From: Symsagittifera roscoffensis
Lineage: Eukaryota; Xenacoelomorpha; Acoela; Convolutidae
Assembly: GCF_963678635.1 (NCBI RefSeq)
Contig: NC_087066.1
Coordinates: 38,075,755 to 38,139,754, forward strand
DNA: 64,000 nt
Direction: 5' to 3'
Position 1 is the stretch's first letter. The number at the start of each line of letters is the position of its first letter. A program made the translations under genes and the position numbers. Under the pieces are notes generated by a model, which did no database searches, was not told the DNA's origin, and saw only the letters and a program-made list of their open reading frames with translations. This document shows positions 19,786-39,625 of the stretch, one piece after another.

Positions 19786-19937
19786 TTGACACAGAGGCGA
19801 GTTGCATTGCGAATACACAAGCAAAAAAATGACCGATAACGCTTCTGGGAAAAACTGAATGAGAAAAACTTTGAGTCTATAAAAATTCATAAGTGACGCA
19901 CGCCAATTATGACGCATTAGCAGTACCAGTCATTTTG
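19786..19937 (+). repeat. Dispersed repeat R3, copy 1
   Basis: This ~150 bp sequence recurs at 36918-37107. Shared blocks include TTGACACAGA, CCGATAACGCT, GGGAAAAACTGAATGAG and AAGTGACGCACGCCAATTATG, ending with AGCAGTACCAGTCA. Boundaries are approximate and the class is unknown. It abuts the left arm of the large inverted repeat. Confidence 0.7.
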
Positions 19938-19954
19938 TATATATAAGAATTAAA

Positions 19955-20337
19955 AAAATCATCCCCCACGCGCCATATTAAGTACAAAAGGATAGATTTC
20001 GCTCCTTGTAACAAATCAATTATGGCAAATAAGCTTCTTTCAACCAATTTAGAACAGTTTCAATGACGGTTTAAATCTCCGCTAACGTGTTAATAGCGCG
20101 ATATATATCGCGCGTTATTGTCCCAAATTGGCCAAAATGGCGATATTTAAACCCCCATAACTTTACGAAAAAGAATCACAGGTAAAATATCTTTTCAAAT
20201 TTGAACTCAACACAACAATACATTTGGAATGATATAAAAACGTTGCGTCAAAAATGGCTAGTTAAATAGTCGAAATTTGTCTGAAGAAAAAAAACACCCC
20301 GAGCACAAATATTCCGTTACGAAAGTCGGAACAAAAA
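19955..20337 (+). repeat. Left arm of a ~380 bp inverted-repeat pair
   Basis: Its reverse complement lies at 26116-26511. Both share long blocks such as TCGCTCCTTGTAACAAATCA, CCCAAATTGGCCAAAATGGC and CCCCGAGCACAAATATTCCG. A GCGCGATATATATCGCGCG palindrome sits inside this arm. The arms face each other across about 5.8 kb and could be terminal inverted repeats of a large degraded DNA transposon, or independent insertions. Confidence 0.75.
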
Positions 20338-20512
20338 TAGTCTATATTGACATCTTTAGCATTGGCTGCACGTAATAGTTGGTTATTGATCAAAATGAAC
20401 ACTTTCACAATGAACACATTTTATTGCAACAATATTTGCATCGCAGCAATATTTGCGACTTAGGTTGGAAAAAAAGATAGTTCATACTATAACGCAAGCA
20501 TTGCTTGTGTAA
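20338..20512 (+). repeat. Dispersed repeat R4, copy 1
   Basis: A similar sequence is at 37292-37468. Shared blocks are AGTCT.TATT, TAGCATTGG, TATTGATCAAAATGA, CAACAATATTTG and TGCGACTTAGGTTGGAAAAA. Both end in a small hairpin-like CAAGC..TTGC. Related ends occur near 25430-25495 and 29762-29808. It adjoins the left inverted-repeat arm, so it may be an internal part of that transposon. Confidence 0.65.
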
Positions 20513-21830
20513 AAACGGTACCTTGAAGCATCTGCGAAAAGTGCAAAAATTTTCAAACGCGTCCCAAAAAACATAAAACAAATCCCATGCAATTCCATAA
20601 TACCTATTTTTTTAAACGACCTACACTAGCCCAATTATACCAACAACATATGCTATTAAACTGTTGATGCTTAAATAGGCTTAAATTTGATTTAATTGAA
20701 ATATACCAATTGAGCTCTTTTATTTGCGACTTAGGATAGTAATAATGTAGTTTCTTCACTAGCAATAATAAATATAATAATTTTGGTTTCTGCAAATCGC
20801 AGAGGAGCTATCAAAGGTGGTGCAGCCTGTCTGCGGTCTATGGGTAGTCCTTATTGGAAATTCCATACGGAGTTATTTTGCTGAGCGACGCTTATTGAGG
20901 TCAAGCGCGCAATAACAAACATGCTTATCAGTGAAAAATTTCTTGCAGTGATCATTGATTTTCAAACCAGGAGGAAAGTTTTGCCGACAGAAAGTAATTT
21001 TTATGAGTCTTTTTCCACTAGTTGGTTTGTTCGACTTGCAAAATTTTATCCCATTAAGTTATTTTCGTAGGAGCTAGCTGAAATACTAGGTAAATTGTTA
21101 ATTGCATCCTTTGTTATTCTTTTGCACTATAATTTTTTTCAGTTTTTCCAAGAGGGAGCTCGCAGACTGAAATTCAAGTTTATATATATTTTTAAAAAAA
21201 CCTCATTAAGCTCTTTTCACAAGGAAAATCAATTTTAGAGAAAATCTATTTTAACTTGAGGATAGTAATTGAATTTAAAACATGAAATACTTCTAATTAC
21301 AATAATACAAAAATCTACCTCACAATGGCTCTTATGTTTATAATTATACCAGTAAATAATAATAAATTTAATAATACCATGTCAGGGTGTTCGCATAAGT
21401 TGAATGCAGAAATTCAAATCACAATCAGTGCTTTACATTATTTTCATCTACAACACACAGTTTAAGCATCAGTTAGGGAGTTATTTTTGATGAAATTCCA
21501 CAAAATGCTATTTTTGATCTTTTTTTTTTGAAAATATATGTTTATCAGGCAACGGTCATATAAAAAGTCTGACTTCAATTGATTTTTAAGACTTAATAGC
21601 TTACAAACTGGCAAGCATCTCGAGAAGGCTAAGTTTTAAGCCTGAACTGATACCAAATGAGCAGTAAAAAGACATCAAAAATAGCAGTTGGACAATGAGT
21701 TTGAGGCCCTATTTACAATTAGAAAAAGCTCGAACACTGCAATGTACTGACCGTCTGCAACAGATAGATTATTCAAATAACTTTTCATTCGATACTTGGG
21801 TAGAAAAACGCCATATCATTCTGTGGCCTA
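20513..21830. other. No gene seen
   Basis: AT-rich sequence without supported ORFs or repeats beyond short simple runs. Confidence 0.35.
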
Positions 21831-21935
21831 TGTGAACAATCTCCACCTAAATAGACCATGTGAACAATCTCCCCCTAAATAGACCAAGTGAGCAATCTCC
21901 CCCTAAATAGACCGAGTGAACAATCTCCCCCCTAA
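21831..21935 (+). repeat. 28-bp tandem array, about 3.7 units
   Basis: CTCC occurs at 21841, 21869, 21897 and 21925, exactly 28 bp apart. The unit reads close to CTCCCCCTAAATAGACCAAG followed by TGAACAAT. A diverged inverted copy of the unit core (GGAGATAGTTCACTTGGTC) lies at 22044-22062. It is too short and spacer-less to be CRISPR, and the window is eukaryotic. Confidence 0.8.
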
Positions 21936-23124
21936 AATTAGAAGACAAAATCAAGCAGTAAGGCATGCATGTACTATACTCAAATATGATTGGCTGAGAA
22001 GTATTATTTTTAACCAGTGAACGATCTCTTGATTACGGGAGGAGATAGTTCACTTGGTCCCATTCTTTTAGCCGACTATGTAGTTCATTAAGTTTCTCTT
22101 TTATAGTCGAAATCAAAATACCTCAAAAACCTTTCATTCTTCGAAACTAAATGTGTTTATTTGTCTATCAATCTTCGAACGACTGCTTAACTTGATTTGC
22201 TTACATTTTGCTTTGAATCATTTCACAAAACGAGCAAAAAATTAGATATTGGGGCAGCGCGGAGGGAACGAGAGGTCTCTAAAACCCATTATGTATGCTA
22301 CCAGTTGCTCTTTTTTGTTTCAGAATACGTGCGTCTATCCAAGTATCTAAGATAAAACAAAGGCATGTAATAAATTCAAACCCAATTTAAGTTCTTCTCT
22401 AACTCTGATAGTAACAATATAACGTGCAATTTGAAAATAGTTAATTCGATTTATAGACGTAGTGTGTGATTTTGAATCAAAAAAATTGAGTAAACATTAC
22501 GCGCGGTGAGTGATAAGAAAGTTCTACGTGTAGGGCACTTCTCTATTGACGAAACATCATTTCAATGCCGTCATTGTTTCTGTGATTCTAACACCAAAAA
22601 ATTGCATCAAATCATGATGGCCAGAAAAAGAGCAATTCACAAACAAAAATAAGTTTATCAAAGTAGTTTTCAGATACCAAAAACATCAGGAACAAAACCT
22701 GACAGAAGACTCTAAAACTGAGCAGAGCAGTTTCATTTTTGAATTGCAGATATGAAAGCTCTTTCTGTCCTTTTGTTTCTCTCAGATTTGGCGGAGTGCA
22801 GAGGTTGTTTTCGATTCGTAATTTGGGATATTCAGACCCAAAAGGTCTTTCGGATTAGTGCGAGGAAGTATATACAAATTGGGTTGGAGATTCTCGTGAC
22901 AATTTAGAGACATGGTGTTTGGGTGGGGACTTCATTTGAGAAGTCAATCGAGACTCGAGAACGAAAAGTGAAGTTCTTTGCAGGTAAGGTGGCAGAATAA
23001 ATTGCACCTCGTATTCTAACTAGTGACACAATATCGGAGTATATTTCCAGTCTCAATCAAGATAGCAGTTGTTCGAAGTCAGCTCGACCTAAAAGGAAGA
23101 CTCAATTCCGGTTTGATAACTAAA
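21936..23124. other. No gene seen
   Basis: AT-rich non-coding DNA. Apart from the inverted copy of the 28-bp unit near 22050, no feature is supported. Confidence 0.35.
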
Positions 23125-23576
23125 CATAGCCAATCGAAGATTGGAAATGAGTAATGAACGCAAGTAAACATAAAAAACACTGATTTTGTTGAAAAAATTT
23201 CACTTTAAAATTTAAAAGAAAAAACTGGATGCCCTTTGAGCTCTTTGAATTACTAGAACAATTTATGATGGGCGCTTTTTTGATAACATTAACCCGATTA
23301 GAGAAAACTGGATCAACAGGTAAGTTTTTATTCCGCTGGAAATGTAAAACTTAAATTCTACTTTCGAAACTAGAAATCGTTCGTTTTTTAGCGCCATTTC
23401 CACGTTCGTATTTGGAGAGTGTTATTTACGTCACTTGCAGCAGATGAATTTCAATTGAACTCAAAAAGTACATTATAACTAAGTGCATCAATATTTTATG
23501 ACTTTTTCCTGAAAAAAAAAAAAAACAAACAATCAGCAAGACCTATGTAAGAGTCTTCACTACGTTCATTACTCTT
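23125..23576 (+). mobile_element. MITE family M1, copy 1
   Basis: It opens with CATAGCCAATCGAAGATTGG, a hairpin, followed by GAGTAATGAACG, and ends with CGTTCATTACTCTT, the inverted match. Internal landmarks shared with other copies are CCGCTGG, CGCCATTTCCACGTTCGTAT and GATGAATTTCAATTGAACTC. There is no coding capacity, so it is a non-autonomous element. Confidence 0.8.
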
Positions 23577-23710
23577 AAAAATGACATAGAAGTGAAGCTG
23601 CACTTCTCAAACAAAGCAAAAAAATTGCCAAATTATACTTCTTAAAATCGCTTAAAAAACTCAGGAAAATTCCCAAATGTGCTTCGAAAAAAAAAGAATT
23701 GAAAAACTAA

Positions 23711-24152
23711 ACATTGCCAACAGACAGTTGGAAAAGTATCAACGAAGGAAACAAAAAAAAAGACTCTCAAGTTCCTAAGATATCTATTCAAAAAGCTTCG
23801 AGGGACTTATATAAAACTATAAGTATATGATAACACCGTAACCTTTTTGAATTTGCAGAATCTTTCATGATTGATATTTCTGATGAAACTATGGCCAATA
23901 AGAGAAAACTTGATCAATATATTTTGTATGAGGCAGGAAATTCTGAAAACAAAATATAATTTTCAACAAAAGACAATCATGTTATTTTACGCCATTGCAA
24001 CTTTTGTTAACCGAGTGCGGAATTCCCTTTCCTTTAAGCAAATGAATTTGAATTGAACTTAAAAAGTAATTAAAGTCAAACCAGCAAAAATCAAAAAGTT
24101 CAGCGTAAACAACACGGCCTAGAAAAGTGTCTTCACTATGTTCATTGACACT
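23711..24152 (+). mobile_element. MITE family M1, copy 2 (diverged)
   Basis: It opens with a GCCAACAGACAGTTGG hairpin and ends near GTCTTCACTATGTTCATTGAC. The internal AAATGAATTTGAATTGAACT block is retained. It is more diverged than copy 1 and 135 bp downstream of it. Confidence 0.65.
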
Positions 24153-24180
24153 CAGCCATAACCAATAGAAAGTTGGATTG

Positions 24181-24560
24181 AGAGGCGAAGCTGCGCTTCG
24201 CAAACACTACCCAGCTGACAACTAAAAAGCAGCTCTATGAAAAAAAGATAAAAATAGGCCTTGACAATTGATACTTTTGCTCTGCTCTGGCGGATTCGAT
24301 CCACCGACTTGAAGATGTAGAGTCTTGTTTCCTCTCATCTGCGCCACGGTCCCTTAATAATTTAATGACAGTAGTCATAAATAAAGCAGCTACATATGCT
24401 CTTAAATTGTCATTGCGATACAGCAAGTGACACCAAATATAAGTAGACACAATTTTGCAAGAAATAACTTGGATCATGACAAACTGAGCGCATCCACACT
24501 GGAAAGCATCAAAAAACTGCGAACTATACTGAGTTGAGAAATTTCTGAAATCGAGTTTTT
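24181..24560 (-). repeat. tRNA-like SINE segment S1, copy 1
   Basis: On the minus strand 24354-24278 resembles a tRNA, with an A-box-like TGGCGCAGATGAG and a B-box-like GGATCGAATCC. The flanking sequence matches 29178-29612: the GCGAAGCTGCGCTTCGC hairpin, CAGCTACATATGCT, CACCAAATA.AA.TAGAC and AATTTCTGAAATCGAGTTTT. It is interpreted as a tRNA-derived SINE or composite, not a functional tRNA, because the stems are imperfect. Confidence 0.65.
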
Positions 24561-26115
24561 ACACAGAGGCAAAGCTGAGTTTCGCACCACTTGCGATGCA
24601 AAAATTAAACAATGAGTACACCATGATGGTAAAAAAATGAGCAAACGGAACTTTGAACGATATAACAATTGAAGGAGGAAAGGGAAAAACGAGAAAAAGA
24701 TTTAAAAAAAAAACAAAAGAAAACATTTTTTTTATGTTTGAATTTTTTTTAAAGTTTTAATTTTTCGAAGAAGTCCTAATGGGGTTGAATTTAGGCAATC
24801 AAAAATTGATGCCAGTCTTATCGATCTCAAAAACGCTACATTTTAAGGAAGAAAAATTCGGTAAATAGGCCGACAGAAAGAAGCCGACATCCAATAAGCT
24901 GAAGCTCAGCCGAAAACTTTCGTCAAAAACATGGAAAAATTTTATGTAACGCCCACATAGGATCCACGATAGATTTATCAGGAGCGTATACAAAGATAAC
25001 TACATACTTTAGAAACTAAACCAACAGAGCCTAAGTCGACAACTAAGACGCCGAAAAATTATCAGCAGAAAAAATATCAAAACTATCATACATAAAATAG
25101 TTTGAAATCTCGATATAGCAAGCAGTAGTAACTAAAACCCTAGCATGCGGTAATTAAGTTTGAATTTTTATTGAGCATATCAGGATCAAAACTGATTGAA
25201 CTGATTTTGTAAAACTAGTTGTTAACCCGAAAAAGATCTATATTCCGATTTGATAATGTTTGCTAATCGCAAGCGTAATTATTGTACTGCTGAATGAAAC
25301 AATAGCTTTTTTCGGTTCAACTGATGAATTAAAAATGCATCAACTGTGTTAACTTATTACCAATCGACTGACAAATCACATGTTATCAAAATGCTGTAAA
25401 AAGGCCAGCAAAATTAGCACCAATATTTGTGACTTGGTTAGAAAAAAAACAATAGGTTGGAAAAAACAATAGTTGAACTATTACACTACACTCGCATAAG
25501 CTAGTGTAACAAAAAAAGATATTTTTTTACTATTCTTTTAATCAAAATTTTCCACTCTTTAAGAAAACTCATCACGTTGAATCTTTTGAATTTCCAACAC
25601 CATCAGAAGTCTAGTCGTGAAAATTAGAAGTGACTGTGATCGGATATTGACTTTTTTGCTGAAAAAACCTAACTAACCTAAAAAAAATTGTCCTCACTTT
25701 GCTCATTAACACTTAAAAAGTACTGAAAATTTTTTTTGAGCCTATTAAGGAATTATTGCGACAATAGCTTGCCCCAATTCAAATTGAATTAATTAATTGA
25801 ACGAGCCAAAATTAGGATTAACTCTCGGCTTTCAAATAATTCGCGTTTACACATCCAGCGTCATAGACTAAAGTAGTAAAGCGTGCAAGCGTAGTTTTGC
25901 AAAATTAAATCTTTCAAACCTCCAAACTTCAAAAAAATTGATCTCAAGTTGATTATCTTTCTATAGTTGAGCTCAGGGGGTGTTTATATCTCAAAAGGTA
26001 CAAAAATGACCTTCAAATATATCATTTCGACAAAAAATTGACACAAAAATATTATATTTGCATTGGAAAAAAGGACTGACCGATCAAAAATACGCTCGCT
26101 TGCTTTATAAGCAAA
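24561..26115. other. No gene; related fragment of S1/R4 near 25320-25505
   Basis: 25320-25505 shares TGAATTAAAAATGCATCAAC and TGTGTTAACTTATTAC with 29655-29700, and a CGACTT..GTTAG.AAAAA end with R4. The remainder shows no supported gene. Confidence 0.4.
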
Positions 26116-26511
26116 CTTTTGTTCCGACTTTCGATACGAAAGTAACGGAATATTTGTGCTCGGGGTGGGTTTTTTTTCTTCAGACAAACTTTGACTTTTT
26201 AACTAGCCTTTTTGGACGGCATTTTTTTATATCATTCGAAAGGTATTGCTGCCTTGAGCTTGAATTTGAAAAAATATTTCACCTGTGATCATTTTTCGTA
26301 AAGTTATGGGGAATTAAAGATTGCCATTTTGGCCAATTTGGGACAATTAACGCGCGATATATTTCGCGCTCTTAACGCGTAAGCGGAGATTGAATCCGTC
26401 TTAGAAATCGTTCCAAATTGGTCGAAGGAAGCTTATTTGCCATAATTGATTTGTTACAAGGAGCGAAATATATCCTGTTGTACCTAATATGGCATGTGGG
26501 AAGATGATTTT
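26116..26511 (-). repeat. Right arm of the ~380 bp inverted-repeat pair
   Basis: It is the reverse complement of 19955-20337 with scattered substitutions and small indels; AAGATGATTTT at its right end mirrors AAAATCATC on the left. No convincing target-site duplication was identified outside the arms. Confidence 0.75.
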
Positions 26512-27860
26512 CATTAAAAAAATTTCAAATTTCAGAGAAAAAAGTTAATTTTATTTTATTACATTTAATTTTTTTTTATTTTATTACTGCTCCATAAACC
26601 TTAAAAGGTAGTCGGAACATTCAGGGCTTCGCCTTGATACGAGCAGTCTTGTTTGTATTTGTTTTTAGAGAGCGACAACTCGCAATAAAAGGAAAGACTA
26701 CGGAAATTCGTTGAATAGAAAATTGGTTAAAGACATGGCATTGGCAAGAAGCGTCTAATTTCTCCTCTTTGCTTAATTGTCACAAGTCGTGTAATGCGAG
26801 GGAATCAGTGTTTGGCGCCTATCTGTATCGTTTTTTTTGTTAATTAAGGAGAAAATATAATTGTCTATTTATGGCAGTTGTCTGTTGTTGCTAGTTGTTT
26901 TTTGGTGTTTGTTGTCCTTTTTTGCAAGTTACCTTTTGTTCCTGAAAAAAACATAATTCATTTATCTTGCAAATTCATTTATCTTCAAAAGCAGCATTTT
27001 TATCATTGTGACTCAAAAACGCCGAAAAACTACTGATGTTTTGTAAATTCTCTGTTTGATAGAAACAATTGTATCAGCCTAAATATCTTTGTAAACAACC
27101 GCTTTACTTTTGACACTGTTTTATGGTAGACACAGTAGGTTTCATTTGCAGAGAAATTTAAAATTTTAAATCTCATTTTAAAATTAAAGCTCGAGATCCA
27201 TTTAGCGCTATTTACTATTGTTACTTTCAAGCATAATGCAGAATTTGAAGCGAGTTGAAAAAAAATAGATATTAAATATAAATTTGCAAGGCATCTTCCT
27301 GAAAAAATCAACAAAAATCAAACAATTTAAATTCCACTTCATGCATAACGACATGGACATGTGCTGGCGATTCTATAGTTTCCCCCTCGCCCACATACCC
27401 TTTTTTGTTATAAACATCAACTTAACAGAGTAATCATTGATGTTACGAAACTGTATATGTGGAAAAATGTGTTTTCATGACAACTTTACTGCGTGGACTA
27501 AAGTAAGATACACAGAAAATGGCATGCGGGGTAGGGGAATGGTAGATCCCTTGTGTTTAAAAATCAAGAATCATTTATAATTTAAAATTAATTTGACATT
27601 TCTCCCTATCACGTTATGTCTATGGCCAAAAACAAGCAATAAAAGTAACACGGGCAAAGCGGAGCTTCGAACCACTTGCGATACATCATAAACATCAAAC
27701 ACATAAGTCGCGAAAAAAATGATAGATATTCAAAAAACTAGGTCTACCAAAAGGAAATTTTCGGATGTCTGAATAGAAGTTCATTCTAGGAGAACCTGCC
27801 AGACAAGACAATTGAATACTAAACTAGCAACAAAACAAAACATACGAAGAGAAAAACAAC
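26512..27860. other. No gene seen
   Basis: AT-rich sequence. A GGGCAAAGCGGAGCTTCGAA motif at 27651-27670 recalls the hairpin of the SINE-like repeats; otherwise nothing is supported. Confidence 0.35.
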
Positions 27861-28281
27861 GCCAACAGACGGTTGGAAAAAGAGTCAATGAACGCAAGAA
27901 AGCAGAAAAAGTATACTGACTTGTTTTTTTAAAAACTTTAACTTTGGAATTTCAAAAAACTAGAACAATTTACGATAAAGTTAATCCAATATGAGAAAAC
28001 TGGACTGTAAGGTAAATTTTTATTCCGCTGGGATATCTATAAATTAAATTTCATTTTCGAAACTAAAGTCGATTACATTTTTTGAGGCTTTTACACTTTA
28101 TACTGTTGGATAGTGGAGTTTGTCTTCCTTTGAACAAAAGATATGAATTGAACTTGAAAGAAATCAAAAGTCAAAACGCTAAAAAGTAAAATTGAGCCTG
28201 AACAAATTTTATTTTTCCTGAAAAAACGAAAAAAAATCATCGCGACCTTTATAAGGGTCCAAATTACGTTCATCGACTCTT
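27861..28281 (+). mobile_element. MITE family M1, copy 3
   Basis: It begins GCCAACAGACGGTTGG and AGAGTCAATGAACG and ends CGTTCATCGACTCTT. The termini carry matching changes (GTCAATGAACG against CGTTCATCGAC), and the internal TTTTTATTCCGCTGGG is present. Confidence 0.75.
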
Positions 28282-28322
28282 AACAAAGCCGACGAGCAGA
28301 CACAAATTGAGTCGAAACCAAA

Positions 28323-28636
28323 CATAGCCAACTGACAGTTGAAAAAGAGTAATGGACGCAAGTTGACGAAAAAAAAAACGACTTTGTTGAAGAAAAACTC
28401 AACTTTCGAACCATTTTTGCTCCATTTCCACGTTCGTATTTGGAGAGTGCTATTTACATAACTTTCAGCAGATGAATTTCAATTGAACTCAAAAAATGCA
28501 TATATATCTAAGTGCATTCATAAACGCATTAATATATATGAACGCGCACATGTGTAGTTATTAGAGCAGTTTAAGAGTTTCCTGAAAAAAAATCAACAAA
28601 AACATTATCAAAGTCATCACTACGTTCATTACTCTT
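28323..28636 (+). mobile_element. MITE family M1, copy 4
   Basis: It begins CATAGCCAACTGACAGTTG with AGAGTAATGGACG and ends CGTTCATTACTCTT. This ~315 bp version retains CCATTTCCACGTTCGTATTT and GATGAATTTCAATTGAACTC. Confidence 0.8.
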
Positions 28637-28689
28637 AATAAATTTAATAAGTTAAAAGTTCTAAGTCCCTTCTAAAACACAATGACCAA

Positions 28690-28965
28690 CACTTGCACTT
28701 GCAACTAAAATGAAAGTTGCTAGCAGCACAAGAAAAATCCGTGATGTGGCAAATATGCCGACTATCTTAGAGCAAACACCATTTGAGCCGAAGAAATCTT
28801 TATTAGAAACTTTTTAAAAGTTTCAAGTCACCCCTGAAACTCCAAAGGACAACATTTGCCTTTGCAATTATAATAAATTGCTTACATCACAAGCAAAATC
28901 AGTGATGAGGCAAGGAAGCTAGCAAACGAAGTCCAACAATTCTATTTTTACCGGAAACAAATTTC
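28690..28965. repeat. Imperfect tandem duplication
   Basis: Two diverged units share AACA.TTGC.CTTGCAA.T..AAT, CACAAG.AAAATC.GTGATG.GGCAA and similar blocks. No coding is evident. Confidence 0.4.
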
Positions 28966-29177
28966 AATTGCTTACAAGATGAATAAAACTAGGCCTAATC
29001 GGGACTGGTGTGCAAAGGTAACCCCTGGACCAAAAGGAAACAACTTGGAAATTGTTGTTTCAATAACGAAGCAAGCTGAAGTGTTTAAGTGGTTTACGGG
29101 AAAAAGTCTAGTTCCCGATTAGTATCCACTTGCTCTCGCTAATTAGGTGGAATCGTCACGTTCTTTTGCATTCACAC

Positions 29178-29612
29178 AGAGGCAAAGCTGCGCTTCGCAA
29201 ACACTTGCATGAACACGACCGAAAAGCAGCTATATCAAGTGAAAAAAGAAAAAGTAAAAATCAGCATGGAATTAGCAAAAACTCGGCTACGTGTCGGATT
29301 CGAATCTGCGACCTAGCATAATTGGTCTCACGCACGAACCACTCAGCCACGGATGCTTAAAATCTCCAAAAACTAGCCACCAATGACGCAGCTACATATG
29401 CTAATAAATTGCCAATGCCATTCAGCAGAAGTGGCACCAAATACAAATAGACTCAATTTTGCATGCGGTAATTTGAAATATAACAAACTGAAGGCATCCA
29501 ATCTAATTTTGCATGAAACAAATCGCAAAGCATAAAGCCATAGTATGCAACAATTTTGCATTTCAAAAAATTGCGAGATATTTTGAGTTAGAAAATTTCT
29601 GAAATCGAGTTT
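29178..29612 (-). repeat. tRNA-like SINE segment S1, copy 2
   Basis: The minus strand of 29357-29284 is clearly tRNA-like: GCATCCGTGGCTGAGTGGTT (acceptor start plus A box) and CAGATTCGAATCC (B box). The anticodon arm is irregular, so it is not called as a tRNA gene. The flanks match copy 1 at 24181-24560. Confidence 0.7.
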
Positions 29613-29812
29613 TCATTTTTGTTATGTTGTTTGAAACTATCACATTTTTCGTTTCATTTGATGAATTAAAAATGCATCAACTGTGTTAACTTATTACTAT
29701 TAAAATGTCAAAGCACATGCTATGAAAAAGCTCTAAAGGTGCCCCATAGTGGCGCCAATATGTGCGACTTAGAAGAAGGTTCGTACTAATACACTCGTTT
29801 CGCAAGTGTTAT

Positions 29813-30272
29813 ACATAGCCAATCGAAGATAGGAAAAGAGTAATGAATGCAAGTAAATATAATAAAAATCACTAACTTTCTTGAAAAAATCTCAAATTTC
29901 GATATTCGAAGAAAAAAACGGATGGCCTTAAAACTCTTTGATTTTCTATAACAATTTATGATTGGCGCTTTTTTGATAACATGAACCCAACTTGAGAAAA
30001 CTGGATCAATAAGTAAAGTTTTTATTCCGCTGGGAAATCTCAGAAATCAATTCCACTTTCGAAACTAGAAGTCGTTCACGTTTTTTCGCGCCATTTCCAC
30101 GTTCGTATTTGAAGAGCGCTATTTACGTCACTTTCAGCAGATGAATTTCAATTGAACTCAAAAAATGCATCATACCTAAGTGCATCAATATTTTAACTTT
30201 TTTTCCTGAAAAAACTAACAAAAAAAAAGCAGCAAGACCTATATAAGAGTCTTCACTACGTTCATTACTCTT
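29813..30272 (+). mobile_element. MITE family M1, copy 5
   Basis: It begins CATAGCCAATCGAAGATAGG with AGAGTAATGAATG and ends CGTTCATTACTCTT. It closely matches copy 1 in its interior (GGCGCTTTTTTGATAACAT, TTCCGCTGGGAAAT). It ends about 200 bp downstream of the GSK3 stop codon. Confidence 0.8.
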
Positions 30273-30478
30273 AAAAACAGTCAAAATCTTAATTGCCTTC
30301 TTCTGAAGGTTTCGTTGAAAAGTAGACAAAAGTAACCACCCTTAAATCAAACTCGTTAGAACCCTGAAATCAAAATTTTAAATTCCGATCCTATTGCAAC
30401 GTTGTGTTTTGCCCCCCCCCCCCCACTTTCACTTTCAACCCACCAGCAATTAAACCTGTGAGCGCTCCTCTTCGCTCA

Positions 30479-38605
<8,127 letters not shown>

Positions 38606-39239
38606 CGCTACCAATTAATCAATTTAATTTCAGATGTTAAAGCATCTAGGTATAATTCATGATACTCATGTGCTGATCCCGACATCATAAGCTTGAGAAA
38701 AAGATTCAGCTTTTAGCATAACGATCTCTGAAAACAATAAACTCATCAATTGTAAAGAAAAATTGTTTTCAGACAACCAAGTGTATGGCAAATTTCAATC
38801 AAGTTAATCATAAGAAATAAGTGAACGTGATACATCAGTAATCAACATTCCATAAGCCTTCAGACATTTTTAGTGACGTAGATGATTTCGTTGAAATTCA
38901 AACTTCTCCATGACACTTTACCAAAGAGTGCAACTAATGGATTCATCTTAAAAATAAAAAAAACTTGATGTTGGGCAAGATTAATTTTCAAGGAAGGTAT
39001 GACAGACAATATCTTTCCGACGTGCAAAATCTTACTGCACAACATTGTGCTACAAACGAAAAGCACCCACAAGAGATAGATGAATAAGAAAACAATCTCG
39101 AGTGATTGAAATAGGAAATTTTAACAGACTTGAAAAGCAAGAATTCATGTACAGGAGGATGAAGACTTTACATTGCTGTTCAGGTTTAGAATGAAAACTT
39201 CAGACGGCAGTGCATTTTTGGTAAAAGTACATAAAAAAT
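38606..39239. other. Upstream region of GSK3, no gene seen
   Basis: This holds the presumed 5' UTR and promoter of GSK3 on the minus strand. No clear TATA or initiator element is recognisable; an additional upstream non-coding exon cannot be excluded. Confidence 0.35.
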
Positions 39240-39625
39240 TTTAAGCGGCAACTTCTGTAAATTACTCCTGTCCTGGCACTCTAATTCGGATTTATTGAAA
39301 TTCTGGAAGCTCGATGATGACAACGCCCAATGAAGATATTGATCTTTAGTCTGGGGAGTATGTGTCGGTCGGTCATGATTGTCATGAACTATTTACACGA
39401 GACAACTGAAAGTCAGAAAATCAAAACAGCCGAATTAACAATCTCGGAAAATTTTCATTGAGTTCAATAGCTATTCGCAATTGACCTATTATAAACAAGA
39501 ATAGAGTGGTCTCTTTCCTGTCAGAAAACAAAAAGAGTTGTTCGTGAAGCAGTCCGAAAAAGTCAAGGAATTTCTGTGAGTAACGGAACAACGTGAATGG
39601 AAACTTCTCCCAGTGAACTGACCTT
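39240..39625 (-). repeat. Diverged copy of repeat R1
   Basis: Read on the minus strand it parallels the R1 copy at 40447-40952: matching phrases include CTTCTGTAAAT.., AGTATGTG.C.GTC.GTCAT, TTGAGTTCAATAGCTATTCGC-like and GAAACAGGAGTGACGGA-like blocks. It is much more diverged than the other copies, implying an older insertion or a related family. Confidence 0.45.

Noticed and set aside
21831..21935. CRISPR array
   Set aside because: Units are contiguous with no spacers, and the window is eukaryotic.
24278..29357. Functional tRNA genes
   Set aside because: A and B boxes are visible but the anticodon arms are irregular and both lie inside a shared dispersed repeat; treated as SINE heads.
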